DNA of 64,000 nt from DATLLJ01 sp035537875 (GCA_035537875.1 DATLLJ010000144.1:1-64000); one strand, 5' to 3'. Numbered from the stretch's first letter, positions 52,896-61,143 are shown. Notes: generated by a model from the letters alone, not told the origin. Made by a program: numbers and translations.

Positions 52896-54218
52896 ATGTT
52901 CATCCTGAAGAAATCGCTGTCACGGCGGACCTTCCTGCGAGGGACGGGTACGGCCCTCGCGTTGCCGCTGCTCGATGCCATGGTCCCGGCCCTGACCGCG
53001 CAGCTGAGGACCGCTGCGGCGCCAGTCACCCGGTTCGGCTTCATGTACGTCCCGCACGGGGTGATTCTGGACAAGTGGACGCCGGCAACCGAAGGATCGG
53101 ACTTCGAGTTCACGCCCATCATGAAGCCGCTGGAGGCGTTTCGGAGCCAGTTGACCGTCGTCGGGAACCTCGATCTTGGTCCGGATCAGGGTGGCCAGCA
53201 TTCGGCTCCGAGCGGCATGTGGCTGAACAACACGCCGCACAAGAGAACCGAAGCTGAAGACGTTCGCGCCGGCACCACGGTCGACCAGATGATCGCCCGG
53301 CAGATCGGCCAGCAGACGACGTTTCCGTCCCTGGAGCTGGCGACGGAAGATCTGACGAGCCTGGTCGGCGCGTGCGACAGCGGGTTCAGCTGCACGTACA
53401 TCAACACGTTGTGCTGGTCGACGCCGACGACGCCTCTCCCGATGGAAATCAACCCGCGCGTCGTCTTCGAGCGGATGTTCGGCGATCCGGGCACGAAGGA
53501 GCAGCGGCTCGCCCGAATCAGCGAGGACCGGAGCATTCTGGATTCGATAGCGGGCGAGGAAGCCCGGCTGCGGCAGGAGCTGGGCACCCGCGATCGCGCG
53601 AGAATCACCGAGTATCTCGAGAACGTCCGGGAAATCGAGCGTCGGATTCAGGGTTCGGAGAAGCAGGCTCAGTCGTCGGTCGACATCCCGGAGAGCCCCG
53701 CCGGCGTCCCGAACTCCTACGAGGAGCACGTCGGTCTGATGTTCGATTTGATGGCGCTGGCTTATCAGACCGACATCACCCGCGTGATTACGTTCATGAT
53801 GGCCCGCGAGCTGAGCTTCCGCTCGTATCCGCAGGTCGGCGTTCCGGATCCGCACCATTCGATCTCGCATCACCAGAACGATGTCGAGAAGATGGAGCGG
53901 CACGCGAGGATCAATACCTATCACGTCACCCTGTTCAGTCGCTTCCTCGAGAAGCTTCGGCAGACGCCGGACGGAGACGGTTCGCTGCTCGACCACTCCC
54001 TGCTCGTGTACGGCAGCGGTATGGCCAACGGCAACCAGCACACGCACAACCCGCTCCCCACCCTCGTCGTCGGCGGGGCGAACGGCAGCCTCAAGGGGAA
54101 TCGGCACCTTCTTCCCCCGAAGAACACCCCGATGGGCAATTTCCTCCTCGCCGTCCTCGACAGGGCCGGCGTGCGGGCCGATGCGGTCGGCCTCAGCACC
54201 GGGAGGCTCGATCTGTAG
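52896..54218 (+). CDS. DUF1552 protein, Tat-exported, copy 2
   Basis: 440 aa. ATG 52896 with TAGGAG upstream was chosen over a TTG five codons earlier; it gives LSRRTFLRGTGTALALPLLD, a twin-arginine signal. DUF1552 landmarks match copy 1: FGFMYVPHGVILDKWTP, CDSGFSCTYINTLCW, TPLPMEINPRVVFERMFG, DITRVITFMMARE, HNPLPTLVVGGANG. It follows the DUF1592 gene, as in the first cluster. Confidence 0.92.
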   Translation: MFILKKSLSRRTFLRGTGTALALPLLDAMVPALTAQLRTAAAPVTRFGFMYVPHGVILDKWTPATEGSDFEFTPIMKPLEAFRSQLTVVGNLDLGPDQGGQHSAPSGMWLNNTPHKRTEAEDVRAGTTVDQMIARQIGQQTTFPSLELATEDLTSLVGACDSGFSCTYINTLCWSTPTTPLPMEINPRVVFERMFGDPGTKEQRLARISEDRSILDSIAGEEARLRQELGTRDRARITEYLENVREIERRIQGSEKQAQSSVDIPESPAGVPNSYEEHVGLMFDLMALAYQTDITRVITFMMARELSFRSYPQVGVPDPHHSISHHQNDVEKMERHARINTYHVTLFSRFLEKLRQTPDGDGSLLDHSLLVYGSGMANGNQHTHNPLPTLVVGGANGSLKGNRHLLPPKNTPMGNFLLAVLDRAGVRADAVGLSTGRLDL

Positions 54219-54272
54219 GTCGCCAGTGGAGGGTCCGGCTGAAGCCGGATCAGGATGCACGGAGAACACGAC

Positions 54273-55808
54273 ATGCGCCTGAGCAGCTCGATCGGCATCG
54301 TCGCCATTGTCATGTCATCTGCCAGCGTCGGCGCCGCCGACAACGTGCTGGTGGATGCCGTCAGGAGCGGCAACAAAGCGGCCGTGCAGGCCCTGGTGAA
54401 AGAGCCGGGCGCGGTGAACGCACCGCTGCCCGACGGCACGACGGCACTGCATTGGGCCGTCCAGGCGGACGACGCCGAAACGACGGAGCTTCTCATTCGC
54501 GCCGGCGCGGACGTGAAAGTGGTAAGCCGGTATGGGGTGACGCCGCTGACGCTCGCCGCCCAGAACGGCAGCGCGCCGATGGTCGAGCGGCTGCTGGTTG
54601 CCGGCGCGGATCCGCGGTCGGTGTCGCCTGAAGGCCAGACGGTGCTCATGACAGCCGCGCGGTCCGGCAACCCGGCAGTTGTCAAGGTCCTGTTGTCGCA
54701 CGGCGCGGACCCCAACACGAGGGAACGGTGGCTGGGGCAAACGGCGCTGATGTGGGCCGCCGCCGAAAATCATGCGGCGGTCATCGAGATGCTGATCGAC
54801 GCTGGCGCCGATCCGAACGTCTCGTCCAGAATCTACGCTGAGTACGACCTCAAGCCGAAGGAGGGGGGAACGCCCAAAGCGAACGAGTCGAAGGGAGGGA
54901 TGTCGGCGTTGCATTATGCCGCGCGCCAGGGAGCGCGGGACGCGGTGCGGGCGCTCGCTCTCAAAGGCGTCGACCTCAACCAGGCCGATCCGGACGGCAT
55001 CACGGCTCTTATCTACTCGACGATTAACGGCCACTACGATACGGCCGCCCTGTTGCTCGAGCTGGGCGCCGATCCGAATCGTGCCGATGCTCTCGGTCGG
55101 ACGGTGTTGTATCTGACCATCGACAACAACCGGCTTGAAACGGCGGCGCCGCGGCCGGCGCCGAAGACCGAAGACGAGCTGGCTGCCGTCGATCTCGCGA
55201 AGATCGCGATCGCCAAAGGCGCCAATGTCAATGCGCAGATTGTCGGCAAGCTGCCTCCCCGCTCGGCGCAGGGAAACGGTGACTCGACGCCGGAAGGGGC
55301 GACGCCGTTGTGGCGGGCCGCCAAGACATCAGATGTCGAGTTGACCACGCTGCTGCTGGCCGCGGGAGCGGATCCCGGTTTCACGTCACGAGACGGGATT
55401 TCGCCCCTGATGGTTGCAGCTGGACAGGGTTGGGTCGACGGTAAGAGTCTTGGGACGGAGGAAGAATCGATTGCTGTCATCCGTCTCCTCCTCGAAGCTG
55501 GCGTCGACGTCAACCTGAAGAACAACCGTGGTGAGACGGCGTTGCATGGCGCGGCTGGCAAGGGTGCCGACAAGGTCGTGAGATTCCTGGCGGACAACGG
55601 CGCATCGCTGGGCGCCAAGGACAGGTCCAACCGAACGCCTCTCGACGTCGCGCTGGGTGTCCCGTCGATGGTCCCCCGCGCTCCGACCGATTACAGGGAG
55701 CCCGAGGTCAAGAAGAGCACCGTTGAAGTGCTCCGCGAGCTGATGACGGCGAAAGGCGTGACGATCGAACCGTACGTGAAACCGGAGCCCCCGAAGCCGC
55801 AAAGCTAG
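54273..55808 (+). CDS. Exported ankyrin-repeat protein, copy 2
   Basis: 511 aa from ATG 54273 (GGAG about 9 nt upstream). Signal peptide (SSIGIVAIVMSSASVGAA) and ankyrin repeats from DNVLVDAVRSGNKAAVQALV onward (DGTTALHWAVQADDAETTELL, YGVTPLTLAAQNGSAPMVERL and others). It parallels the ankyrin gene at 34972 in length, insertions and position, completing the duplicated three-gene cluster. Confidence 0.92.
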   Translation: MRLSSSIGIVAIVMSSASVGAADNVLVDAVRSGNKAAVQALVKEPGAVNAPLPDGTTALHWAVQADDAETTELLIRAGADVKVVSRYGVTPLTLAAQNGSAPMVERLLVAGADPRSVSPEGQTVLMTAARSGNPAVVKVLLSHGADPNTRERWLGQTALMWAAAENHAAVIEMLIDAGADPNVSSRIYAEYDLKPKEGGTPKANESKGGMSALHYAARQGARDAVRALALKGVDLNQADPDGITALIYSTINGHYDTAALLLELGADPNRADALGRTVLYLTIDNNRLETAAPRPAPKTEDELAAVDLAKIAIAKGANVNAQIVGKLPPRSAQGNGDSTPEGATPLWRAAKTSDVELTTLLLAAGADPGFTSRDGISPLMVAAGQGWVDGKSLGTEEESIAVIRLLLEAGVDVNLKNNRGETALHGAAGKGADKVVRFLADNGASLGAKDRSNRTPLDVALGVPSMVPRAPTDYREPEVKKSTVEVLRELMTAKGVTIEPYVKPEPPKPQS

Positions 55809-56312
55809 TCACGGCGTTCCTCACAATCTCTGGCCACCGAGCGACGTGTCGCGGCGTCGACCCAGAATCAGGCGTTCAGGCGCTGACATTCCACTACCGA
55901 GACGTGTTGCGTCAGGAGGTCGGCGCGATCGAGCGTGCGCCGCGCTCGTGGCGTCTCTGCTGTATGCAGCCGGGCAGGCATTGCGGGCTGGCGGCCTGGG
56001 TGTAACGGCGGCAAAGTCGAGGCGGGTCAATCACCTGCCTCGGCCGACCGAGAGTGCTTGTCGGACGTGGCTGCGAATGGCCGGCAGCTAAGCGACCGCC
56101 TCACAGCCAACGCCGGTCCTGCGTGGGATCTCGTGGGTGTTAACATTCGAGTTCACACGAGATGGAACTTGGTCGGCGGTAGGAATGTGTCGTGGATGGC
56201 TGCGAGTGGGTTGAAGCGGTCTACTCCAATACTAATTGGGCGGACACTTGTATCCTCGGCACAATTCAGGAAACGGAGCGAACAAGAAGATCAGTCTCAA
56301 CCGGAGAATTCT
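55809..56312 (+). other. Gene-free interval before the cassette region
   Basis: 504 nt with no credible gene, no integrase fragment and no clear attC or attI site. Codon-like bias disappears and the GC content falls toward the right end. It marks the change from the DUF1592 cluster to the accessory region. Confidence 0.6.
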
Positions 56313-57376
56313 ATGAGGCACAGGCACATCCCTTGTTGCGCTCTCATACTGTGGCTTACCGCGACGGTCGTCGCGCAGGCGGATCAAACAGACGACTTCA
56401 TCAGGGCCGAGATGCGAAGGCAGAATATATTCCCGGTCTCTCGCTCGTCGTGCTCAAGTACGGTGAGGTCATCAAGGCCGAGGGCTATGGACTGGCAAAT
56501 ACCAAGCTCAAGATCCCAGCGACACCTCAAACCGTGTACAGGATCGCCTCGGTCAGCAAGCAGTTCATCGCTGCCGGGATCATGGTGCTCGTACAGGAAG
56601 GCCGGCTTGGCCTCGGCGATTCGGTCGGCAAGTACCTCGAAAGGGCACCGCCAGCCTGGAGTGGAATCACGATTCAGCATCTTCTGACCCACACATCCGG
56701 ACTCGTCCCCGAGGCTCCAGGCTTCGATCCGTTCAAAATTCAGAGCGACGCTGATGTGATCAGTACCGCGCACCCCTTGCCGCTCCGTTTCGCGCCGGGG
56801 GGGAAGTGGGAGTACTCGAACACCGGCTACTACGTGCTGGCGGAAATCATCCGCACGGTAGCCGGCCGGCCGTGGCCGGAGTATCTGCGTGACGCGATTT
56901 TCAGGCCGTCTGGCATGAACTCGACCTGGCCGACGAACACGACAGAGCGGGTTCCGAATCGTGCCCAGGGCTACGTCGACAACGATGCCCTACGAGACGC
57001 TCCTGACTGGCTGGCTCTACGTCCAAGCGGTGCCTTCTTGTCCACCGTGCTGGACCTGGCGAAGTGGGACGCCACGCTCTATACGGATAGGGTGCTCAAC
57101 GACTCGACTCGCCGCCAGATGTGGACTCCGGTCACGCTCAATAACGGCAGCCCCTACCCCTACGGCTTCGGTTGGATGTTCGTCGACGTGAACGGACATC
57201 GACTCGTGCATCATCCTGGTGGAATGCCAGGGGCTCGCGCCGACATCGCACGATTCGTGGACGACGGCATCACGATCATCCTGACCATGAATCTCGATGA
57301 TGTCGACATCAATGCGCTGGTTACGGGTGTCGCGGCTCTCTATCTTCCAACGCGGGCGCCGTCGACGGGCCGTTGA
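56313..57376 (+). pseudogene. Serine beta-lactamase-like hydrolase with a +1 frameshift
   Basis: Begins ATG 56313 with a signal peptide (HIPCCALILWLTATVVAQA) and TDDFIRAEMRRQNI, then must shift frame near 56424-56431 to continue PGLSLVVLKYGEVIKAEGYG to the stop at 57374-57376. Class C/DD-peptidase-like motifs are intact after the shift: SVSK (S-x-x-K), YSNTGY (Y-x-N) and HHPGGMPG in the third-motif position. Removing one base in AATATATTCCC restores a full protein of about 354 aa. Either a recent pseudogene or a sequencing error. attC-1 lies about 200 nt downstream. Confidence 0.8.
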
Positions 57377-57380
57377 TTGC

Positions 57381-57569
57381 GTGAATCGGGCAGGAGTGGA
57401 TGCGCAGTTCATTCCGCCTACGGAATGCTTGGCGTTCTCGCTGCATCTACCTGGCGAGGCGGATCTGCCACATATTTGGCCCGATCCACTGCCAGTTGTG
57501 GTCGACACGATCCGAACCTATTCCAATGCAGAACTCTTGGGAGAGAATCTTCCCGATCTCAAAGCATGA
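57381..57569 (+). CDS. Possible small protein, 62 aa
   Basis: GTG-initiated frame ending TGA 3 nt before the R'' box of attC-1, the usual position of a cassette gene end. The composition is protein-like (FIPPTECLAFSLHLPGE, DTIRTYSNAELLGENLPDL). No family recognised; it may be the tail of a degraded cassette gene. Confidence 0.35.
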   Translation: MNRAGVDAQFIPPTECLAFSLHLPGEADLPHIWPDPLPVVVDTIRTYSNAELLGENLPDLKA

Positions 57570-57572
57570 ACG

Positions 57573-57655
57573 GCCTAACACCCAAATGGAACTGCGCTTC
57601 TAACGGTTGGTGCCTTCATGTCGCGGTGACATGCGGCTCATGTGGCAGATTAGCC
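57573..57655 (+). other. attC-1 recombination site
   Basis: R'' GCCTAAC (57573-57579), L'' CCAAATGGAAC, L' GGCTCATGTGG (57635-57645), R' ATTAGCC-like (57649-57655, degenerate). Right half aligns with attC-2 and attC-8. Central hairpin CATGTC-GCGGT-GACATG. Confidence 0.65.
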
Positions 57656-57674
57656 TGACAATGAACAGTCGGCA

Positions 57675-58280
57675 ATGCTGAAGATCGGGGTTCTGGCCTC
57701 TCATGAAGGCACCACGCTTCAGTGCATTCTCGACGCATGCGCGGCGGGGCACATTCAGGGCAAAGTCGTCGTGGTCATCAGCAACAACGGGAACTCCGGG
57801 GCGCTTTCCCGAGCGAAAGCCGCGGGCATTCCGGCGCATCATCTCTCGTCCACCACGCATCGCGCGCAAGAGACGTTGGACGCGGCCATTAGCGCGGCGC
57901 TCTCGGCAGGTCGGGTTGATATCGTCTTTCTCGCCGGGTATCTGAAGCGTCTTGGCCCCGCCACGTTGGCGACGTTCAGCGGGCGCGTCCTCAACACCCA
58001 CCCCGCGCTGTTGCCCAGATTTGGCGGGCAAGGCATGTTCGGCGACCACGTGTTCGAAGCGGTACTGGCGTCTGGCGAGTCTGAATCTGGCGTGTCCGTC
58101 CACCTCGTGGACGACAACTACGACGCCGGCCGCATCATTCGGCAGGTTCGGGTTCCCATAGAGACCAAGGACTGCGTGGAGTCGCTGAAGGCTCGGGTAC
58201 GGGCGCGCGAGCGTGAAGTTGTGATGGAAACACTTGCCGCCATCGCGACCGGCGAGCTACGACTCGCAGCTGCAGACTGA
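57675..58280 (+). CDS. PurN-like formyltransferase in an integron cassette
   Basis: 201 aa, 20 nt after attC-1. Formyltransferase fold with IGVLASHEGTTLQCILDACA, VVVISNNGNSGALSRAKAAGIP, the catalytic Asn/His in LNTHPALLPRFGGQGMFG and the Asp in VHLVDDNYDAGRII. These match phosphoribosylglycinamide formyltransferase (GART), which uses 10-formyl-THF in purine synthesis. The glycine loop near the N-terminus is SHEGTTL rather than GSGSNL, so another acceptor is possible. Its TGA lies in the R'' box of attC-2, and base composition is less GC-rich than the core genes. Confidence 0.8.
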   Translation: MLKIGVLASHEGTTLQCILDACAAGHIQGKVVVVISNNGNSGALSRAKAAGIPAHHLSSTTHRAQETLDAAISAALSAGRVDIVFLAGYLKRLGPATLATFSGRVLNTHPALLPRFGGQGMFGDHVFEAVLASGESESGVSVHLVDDNYDAGRIIRQVRVPIETKDCVESLKARVRAREREVVMETLAAIATGELRLAAAD

Positions 58281-58357
58281 CATCTAAATGGAGCCGACGC
58301 GCTCGGCCGTCTATGCCATCATGTCCTTGAAGTGCCGGCTCGTTTGGCGCGTTAGTC
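58276..58357 (+). other. attC-2 recombination site
   Basis: R'' GACTGAC (58276-58282) pairs with R' GTTAGTC (58351-58357) with one G-T wobble. L'' AAATGGAGCCG against L' CGGCTCGTTT leaves an extra G on the left strand. It contains the stop codon of the PurN-like gene. Confidence 0.85.
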
Positions 58358-58384
58358 AGGCCGCTTGCGTCTCAAACCTCGGCG

Positions 58385-58413
58385 TTGCCAGTGATACGCC
58401 ATTGGCGTATAGT
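58385..58413 (+). promoter_or_regulatory. higBA promoter with palindromic operator, leaderless
   Basis: TTGCCA (58385-58390) and TATAGT (58408-58413), 17 nt apart. The palindrome ATACGCCA-T-TGGCGTAT (58394-58410) fills the spacer and overlaps the -10, the expected binding site for the HigA antitoxin. The -10 ends 5 nt before the toxin ATG. Confidence 0.8.
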
Positions 58414-58418
58414 CGGGT

Positions 58419-58741
58419 ATGCGCTTCGTCGAGACACCTGTCTTCACGAAAGCGCTTGAGCGGTTCCTTCCCGACGATCAATATCGGGAGCTGCAGAGCA
58501 GCCTGATGCGGCGCCCGGAGCAAGTGGCGGTCATTCCTGGCGCCGGCGGGTTGCGCAAGGTTCGTTGACCGCGGTCCGATCGAGGCAAGAGCGGTGGCCT
58601 CCGGATCATCTACTACTGGGCCCCAAGCGAACGGGTCTTGGGTCTTGTATCTGCTCTATGCCTACTCAAAGAACGAGCAGGGCGATCTGACGCCATTGCA
58701 GGCGCACGCTTGCAGCATTGGTTCGGGAGGAGTTCAAGTGA
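58419..58741 (+). pseudogene. higB: HigB/RelE-type toxin gene, inactivated by three lesions
   Basis: Starts FVETPVFTKALERFLPDDQY as in HigB-like RelE toxins and runs to GGLRKVR, where TGA (58566-58568) replaces the usual Trp. The frame then reads SGGLRIIYYWAPSERV until an exact 7-bp tandem duplication GGGTCTT (58633-58646) shifts it to YLLYAYSKNEQGDLTPLQA. A further shift near 58703-58706 (apparent 2-bp loss) leads to TLAALVREEFK and a stop at 58739-58741 overlapping the antitoxin start. Each segment is well conserved, so decay is recent. Confidence 0.88.
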
Positions 58742-59043
58742 AGGAAAGGGCATTTCGAGAGCTTGTGAGCAGCGTGCGACAGGCAGGCCGGATCCGACGG
58801 GGCAAGGCGCGGCCGTCGCGCACGACAGTGTTTCGGCCAGCAGATATCAAGGCCATTCGGGCCAAGCTGCGAGCGTCGCAAAACGAGTTCGCCGTCATGA
58901 TCGGCGTCAGCGTAGCGACGTTGCGAAACTGGGAGCAGGGCCGACGGGTACCCGACGGGCCGGCGTTGGCGTTGCTGCGTGTGGCCTCAAGGAGCCCAGA
59001 GGCGGTGATTGAAGCGTTGCATGGCAGGCGAGGGGCAGCCTGA
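58738..59043 (+). CDS. higA: HigA-type antitoxin (XRE family)
   Basis: 101 aa from the GTG at 58738, overlapping the toxin's ancestral stop. N-terminal FRELVSSVRQAGRIRRGKA, then RTTVFRPADIKAIRAKLRAS and the helix-turn-helix SQNEFAVMIGVSVATLRNWEQGRR. Fully intact, unlike its toxin. It should repress the promoter at 58385 through the palindrome. Its TGA lies inside the R'' box of attC-3. Confidence 0.9.
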   Translation: MKERAFRELVSSVRQAGRIRRGKARPSRTTVFRPADIKAIRAKLRASQNEFAVMIGVSVATLRNWEQGRRVPDGPALALLRVASRSPEAVIEALHGRRGAA

Positions 59044-59135
59044 CGAGCCGCTGCAGCCGACGAGCGGCACGAGTAAACAGACTGCGTCGACAGGCTGATG
59101 ATCGCCGCTCTCGGCTGAGCGGCGGGTCGTTAGGC
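59038..59135 (+). other. attC-3 recombination site
   Basis: R'' GCCTGAC (59038-59044), R' GTTAGGC (59129-59135, perfect consensus). L'' GCCGCTGCAGCCGA pairs with L' TCGGCTGAGCGGC except for one extra G, a textbook attC arrangement. Confidence 0.92.
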
Positions 59136-59162
59136 TTCTGAACGAGAGATCAGAGGACGTTC

Positions 59163-59720
59163 ATGCAACGTACAGTCCCCATTCTCGTCTTCCTACTGTC
59201 GCTGGGGGCGGTCGCACATGCACAGGCTCCGGCCACCCTGTTCTCTGAACTTCAGACCCGCCTGAAGGTGGGTGAAACTGTCATGGTGACGAACGATTCG
59301 GGTGAGACCGTCAAAGGTAGAGTGGTCCAAGTATCTGGAACGGTTCTTGTTCTGCGAGGTCGCGCCGGAGATCTGCACGTGGCCGCTTCAGATGTGCAGC
59401 GAATCGAACGCCCAAGGGACACATTCTGGAACGGTGCCCTTACCGGATCGGCGGTGGGATTTGGGGCAGGCGCGCTTCTGGCTGCGACAGATGACTGCAG
59501 TGGGCCAGGGATTGGTCCGTGCTTTTCGGACACCGAAGGTGTCTTCTACGTGGGCGGCATCATGGGGCTGATGGGCTTGGGCGTCGGCGTAGCAGTCGAT
59601 GCCATACTCCACCGCGAACGCGTGGTATTCGTGCGGACACAGAGTGACTCCGCTCGCGTAGCAATTGCACCGTTCCTGTCGCCGGGCCGCGCCGGCCTGC
59701 TGATGCAGGTAGGGTGGTAA
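59163..59720 (+). CDS. Exported protein of unknown function, cassette paralogue A
   Basis: 185 aa. Signal peptide (VPILVFLLSLGAVAHAQ), a small beta domain (LKVGETVMVTNDSGETVKG ... VLRGRAGDLHVAASDVQRIE) resembling an SH3/Lsm-like barrel, then a Gly-rich hydrophobic double segment (FWNGALTGSAVGFGAGALLA; VGGIMGLMGLGVGVAVDAI) and a short beta end RVAIAPFLSPGRAGLLMQVGW. It aligns along its length with the protein encoded at 61336. Likely envelope-located; function unknown. Confidence 0.75.
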   Translation: MQRTVPILVFLLSLGAVAHAQAPATLFSELQTRLKVGETVMVTNDSGETVKGRVVQVSGTVLVLRGRAGDLHVAASDVQRIERPRDTFWNGALTGSAVGFGAGALLAATDDCSGPGIGPCFSDTEGVFYVGGIMGLMGLGVGVAVDAILHRERVVFVRTQSDSARVAIAPFLSPGRAGLLMQVGW

Positions 59721-59816
59721 TCGGGACGGACCGGATGCGGAGACCGTTTGGGTTGGCTTCGGCGCACCGCAGGGGCCCAGACGCTGGCTCGCGATCTGCT
59801 GGCTTCGAGGCACGAA

Positions 59817-59870
59817 GCCTAACCCCGCGCTGCAATGCGGCGGCAGCTGCGCGGATGAACGAGTCCTATC
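59817..59870 (+). other. Decayed attC-like site (attC-4)
   Basis: R''-like GCCTAAC (59817-59823) followed by CCCGCGCTGCA...GCAGCTGCGCGG, a short imperfect hairpin. The right R' box is not recognisable (GGATGAAC in its place). Confidence 0.4.
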
Positions 59871-59998
59871 GGCGCGTCCCTCGTCGGAATGCCAATCGCC
59901 GGCGGTCTTCTCGGGTATCGACTCGCCCGTGACAATCCTGCTCACGACCATCTACCTCAAACCGTAGCGGCCTTGCCTCCCCGGAAGGAGTCCGGATT

Positions 59999-60124
59999 CT
60001 AGTCGCTGCCGTAGCTGCCTATCCGGCGGCAAAACAAGCACCGGGTGCGTGCGAGTCGTTTGAGCTTGTCGGCCAGTGCGGCTTCAACGGCCTGGCTTCG
60101 AGATGCGACTTTGGTTTTCGGCAT
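59999..60124 (-). CDS. Possible 41-aa minus-strand ORF in a cassette
   Basis: ATG at 60124 to TAG at 59999. Basic helical sequence (PKTKVASRSQAVEAALADKL, then RLARTRCLFCRRIG). An AT-rich promoter-like stretch lies just upstream (60130-60150). It could be a small antitoxin-like or regulatory peptide, but there is no family match. Confidence 0.3.
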   Translation of the reverse strand: MPKTKVASRSQAVEAALADKLKRLARTRCLFCRRIGSYGSD

Positions 60125-60155
60125 GGCGGTATGACAAATCATCATACAATCTGAG

Positions 60156-60228
60156 GCCCAACAAAAATTTGCAGCCGCCGGCGGCGAGTGCGATCATGCG
60201 CCGCCGCGGCTGAAATCCAGCGCTAGAC
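60156..60228 (+). other. attC-5 recombination site
   Basis: R'' GCCCAAC (60156-60162), L'' ATTTGCAGCCGC, L' GCGGCTGAAAT with one extra left-strand G, R' GCTAGAC (60222-60228, one mismatch to consensus). Confidence 0.8.
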
Positions 60229-60307
60229 CGCCGGACGAGCCACAAGTGTTGCGTGAGACGGGAGTGCCTCCGAAATTCAAGGATTGGCGTAGGAAGGGAG
60301 CACTGAT

Positions 60308-60799
60308 ATGAAGACGCTGCCGCATTGCCTCGTTGTTCTCGCAGTTGTGACTGGTTCGCTGTGCGGCGTTGGCGGCCGCGTATCTGCACAAAGTGAGGAC
60401 GACGAACGGGCGATTCGGGCCCTCATCGAGTCTCATTCAGTTGCGTTGAACGATCGCGACGTGGCCAAAGCGTCATCTGTTTATAGCGACGACGCGACGA
60501 TCGTCACGGCTTCGGGTCAGATCTATGCGGGTCGGGCGGCCGTTGACAGGTGGCACGCTGAGGCGGTGAATGGGCCGAGGCCGTTTGTGCACACTCACCC
60601 AGCTGACACCATCAGAGTGCACTTCTTAAACCCGGCCGCAGCCGTAGCCGATGTGGAGAGTCACATTCCCCGCCCAGCCGGAGTCGATGGCCAACCAAGT
60701 CCGGCGCTTCGGGTCCCCCTCGTCATCGCGCTGGTCAAGCGAGACGGCGCGTGGCGAATTGCCGTGCAACGCCAGACAGTTGCGTCGCCGAAACCGTAA
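60308..60799 (+). CDS. Exported SnoaL-like / SgcJ-type NTF2-fold protein
   Basis: 163 aa with AGGAAGGGAG ahead of the ATG. Signal peptide (LPHCLVVLAVVTGSLCGVGG), then an NTF2-like domain (DERAIRALIESHSVALNDRD, SSVYSDDATIVTASGQIYAG, AVDRWHAEAVNG, GAWRIAVQRQTV) of the DUF4440/SnoaL group. Members are ketosteroid-isomerase-like or ligand binders; function unassigned. It shares its cassette with an aminoglycoside-phosphotransferase-like fragment just downstream. Confidence 0.8.
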   Translation: MKTLPHCLVVLAVVTGSLCGVGGRVSAQSEDDERAIRALIESHSVALNDRDVAKASSVYSDDATIVTASGQIYAGRAAVDRWHAEAVNGPRPFVHTHPADTIRVHFLNPAAAVADVESHIPRPAGVDGQPSPALRVPLVIALVKRDGAWRIAVQRQTVASPKP

Positions 60800-60800
60800 G

Positions 60801-61140
60801 GAAGATGGCGTCCACTGCGATCTCGCGAGCGAGCATGTCTTGTTCGACCCGGCACGGCAACAGGTCACCGGTATCCTTGACTGGAGCGAAATTGCGATCA
60901 GCGACCGCGCGGTCGACCTGGCCGGCTTCTTCCATTGGGGCGGCCGGTCATGTATTGACGCAGTGCTGTCCGTCTACGAAGGGCCCGTCGACGAAGGTGT
61001 ACTGGCTCGAGCGCGGTTTCTGGCCGCTTGTCGGGGCGTTGGATACATCGCATTCGGCCTCAAGACCCGACGCCAGGAATACCTGCAGGCTGGCATTCGG
61101 GCACTTGTCCTGTGTTTGGGCGGCGGCAGTTCACGGATGC
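60801..61140 (+). pseudogene. C-terminal fragment of an APH-family phosphotransferase
   Basis: Frame reading DGVHCDLASEHVLFDP, GILDWSEIAISDRAVDLAGF and RARFLAACRGVGYIAFGLKT, the catalytic loop (HGDL, here HCDL) and DFG-like (DW) regions of aminoglycoside/choline kinase-like enzymes. The N-terminal lobe is absent and there is no start codon; it abuts the SnoaL-like stop. The frame runs on into attC-6 to a TGA at 61203-61205. A truncated cassette remnant. Confidence 0.75.
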
Positions 61141-61143
61141 GCG

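Larger units (their letters stand above)
59721..60307. other. Mostly non-coding cassette stretch
   Basis: 587 nt without a clear + strand gene. It holds the decayed attC-4, a possible 41-codon minus-strand frame and attC-5; 60229-60307 is the leader of the SnoaL-like gene with a strong ribosome-binding site. Confidence 0.6.

Noticed and set aside
55809..56312. Search for intI or an attI site upstream of the cassettes
   Set aside because: No tyrosine-recombinase sequence in any frame and no convincing GTTRRRY site with paired arms; the GTTGAAG and GTTAACA matches lack partners.
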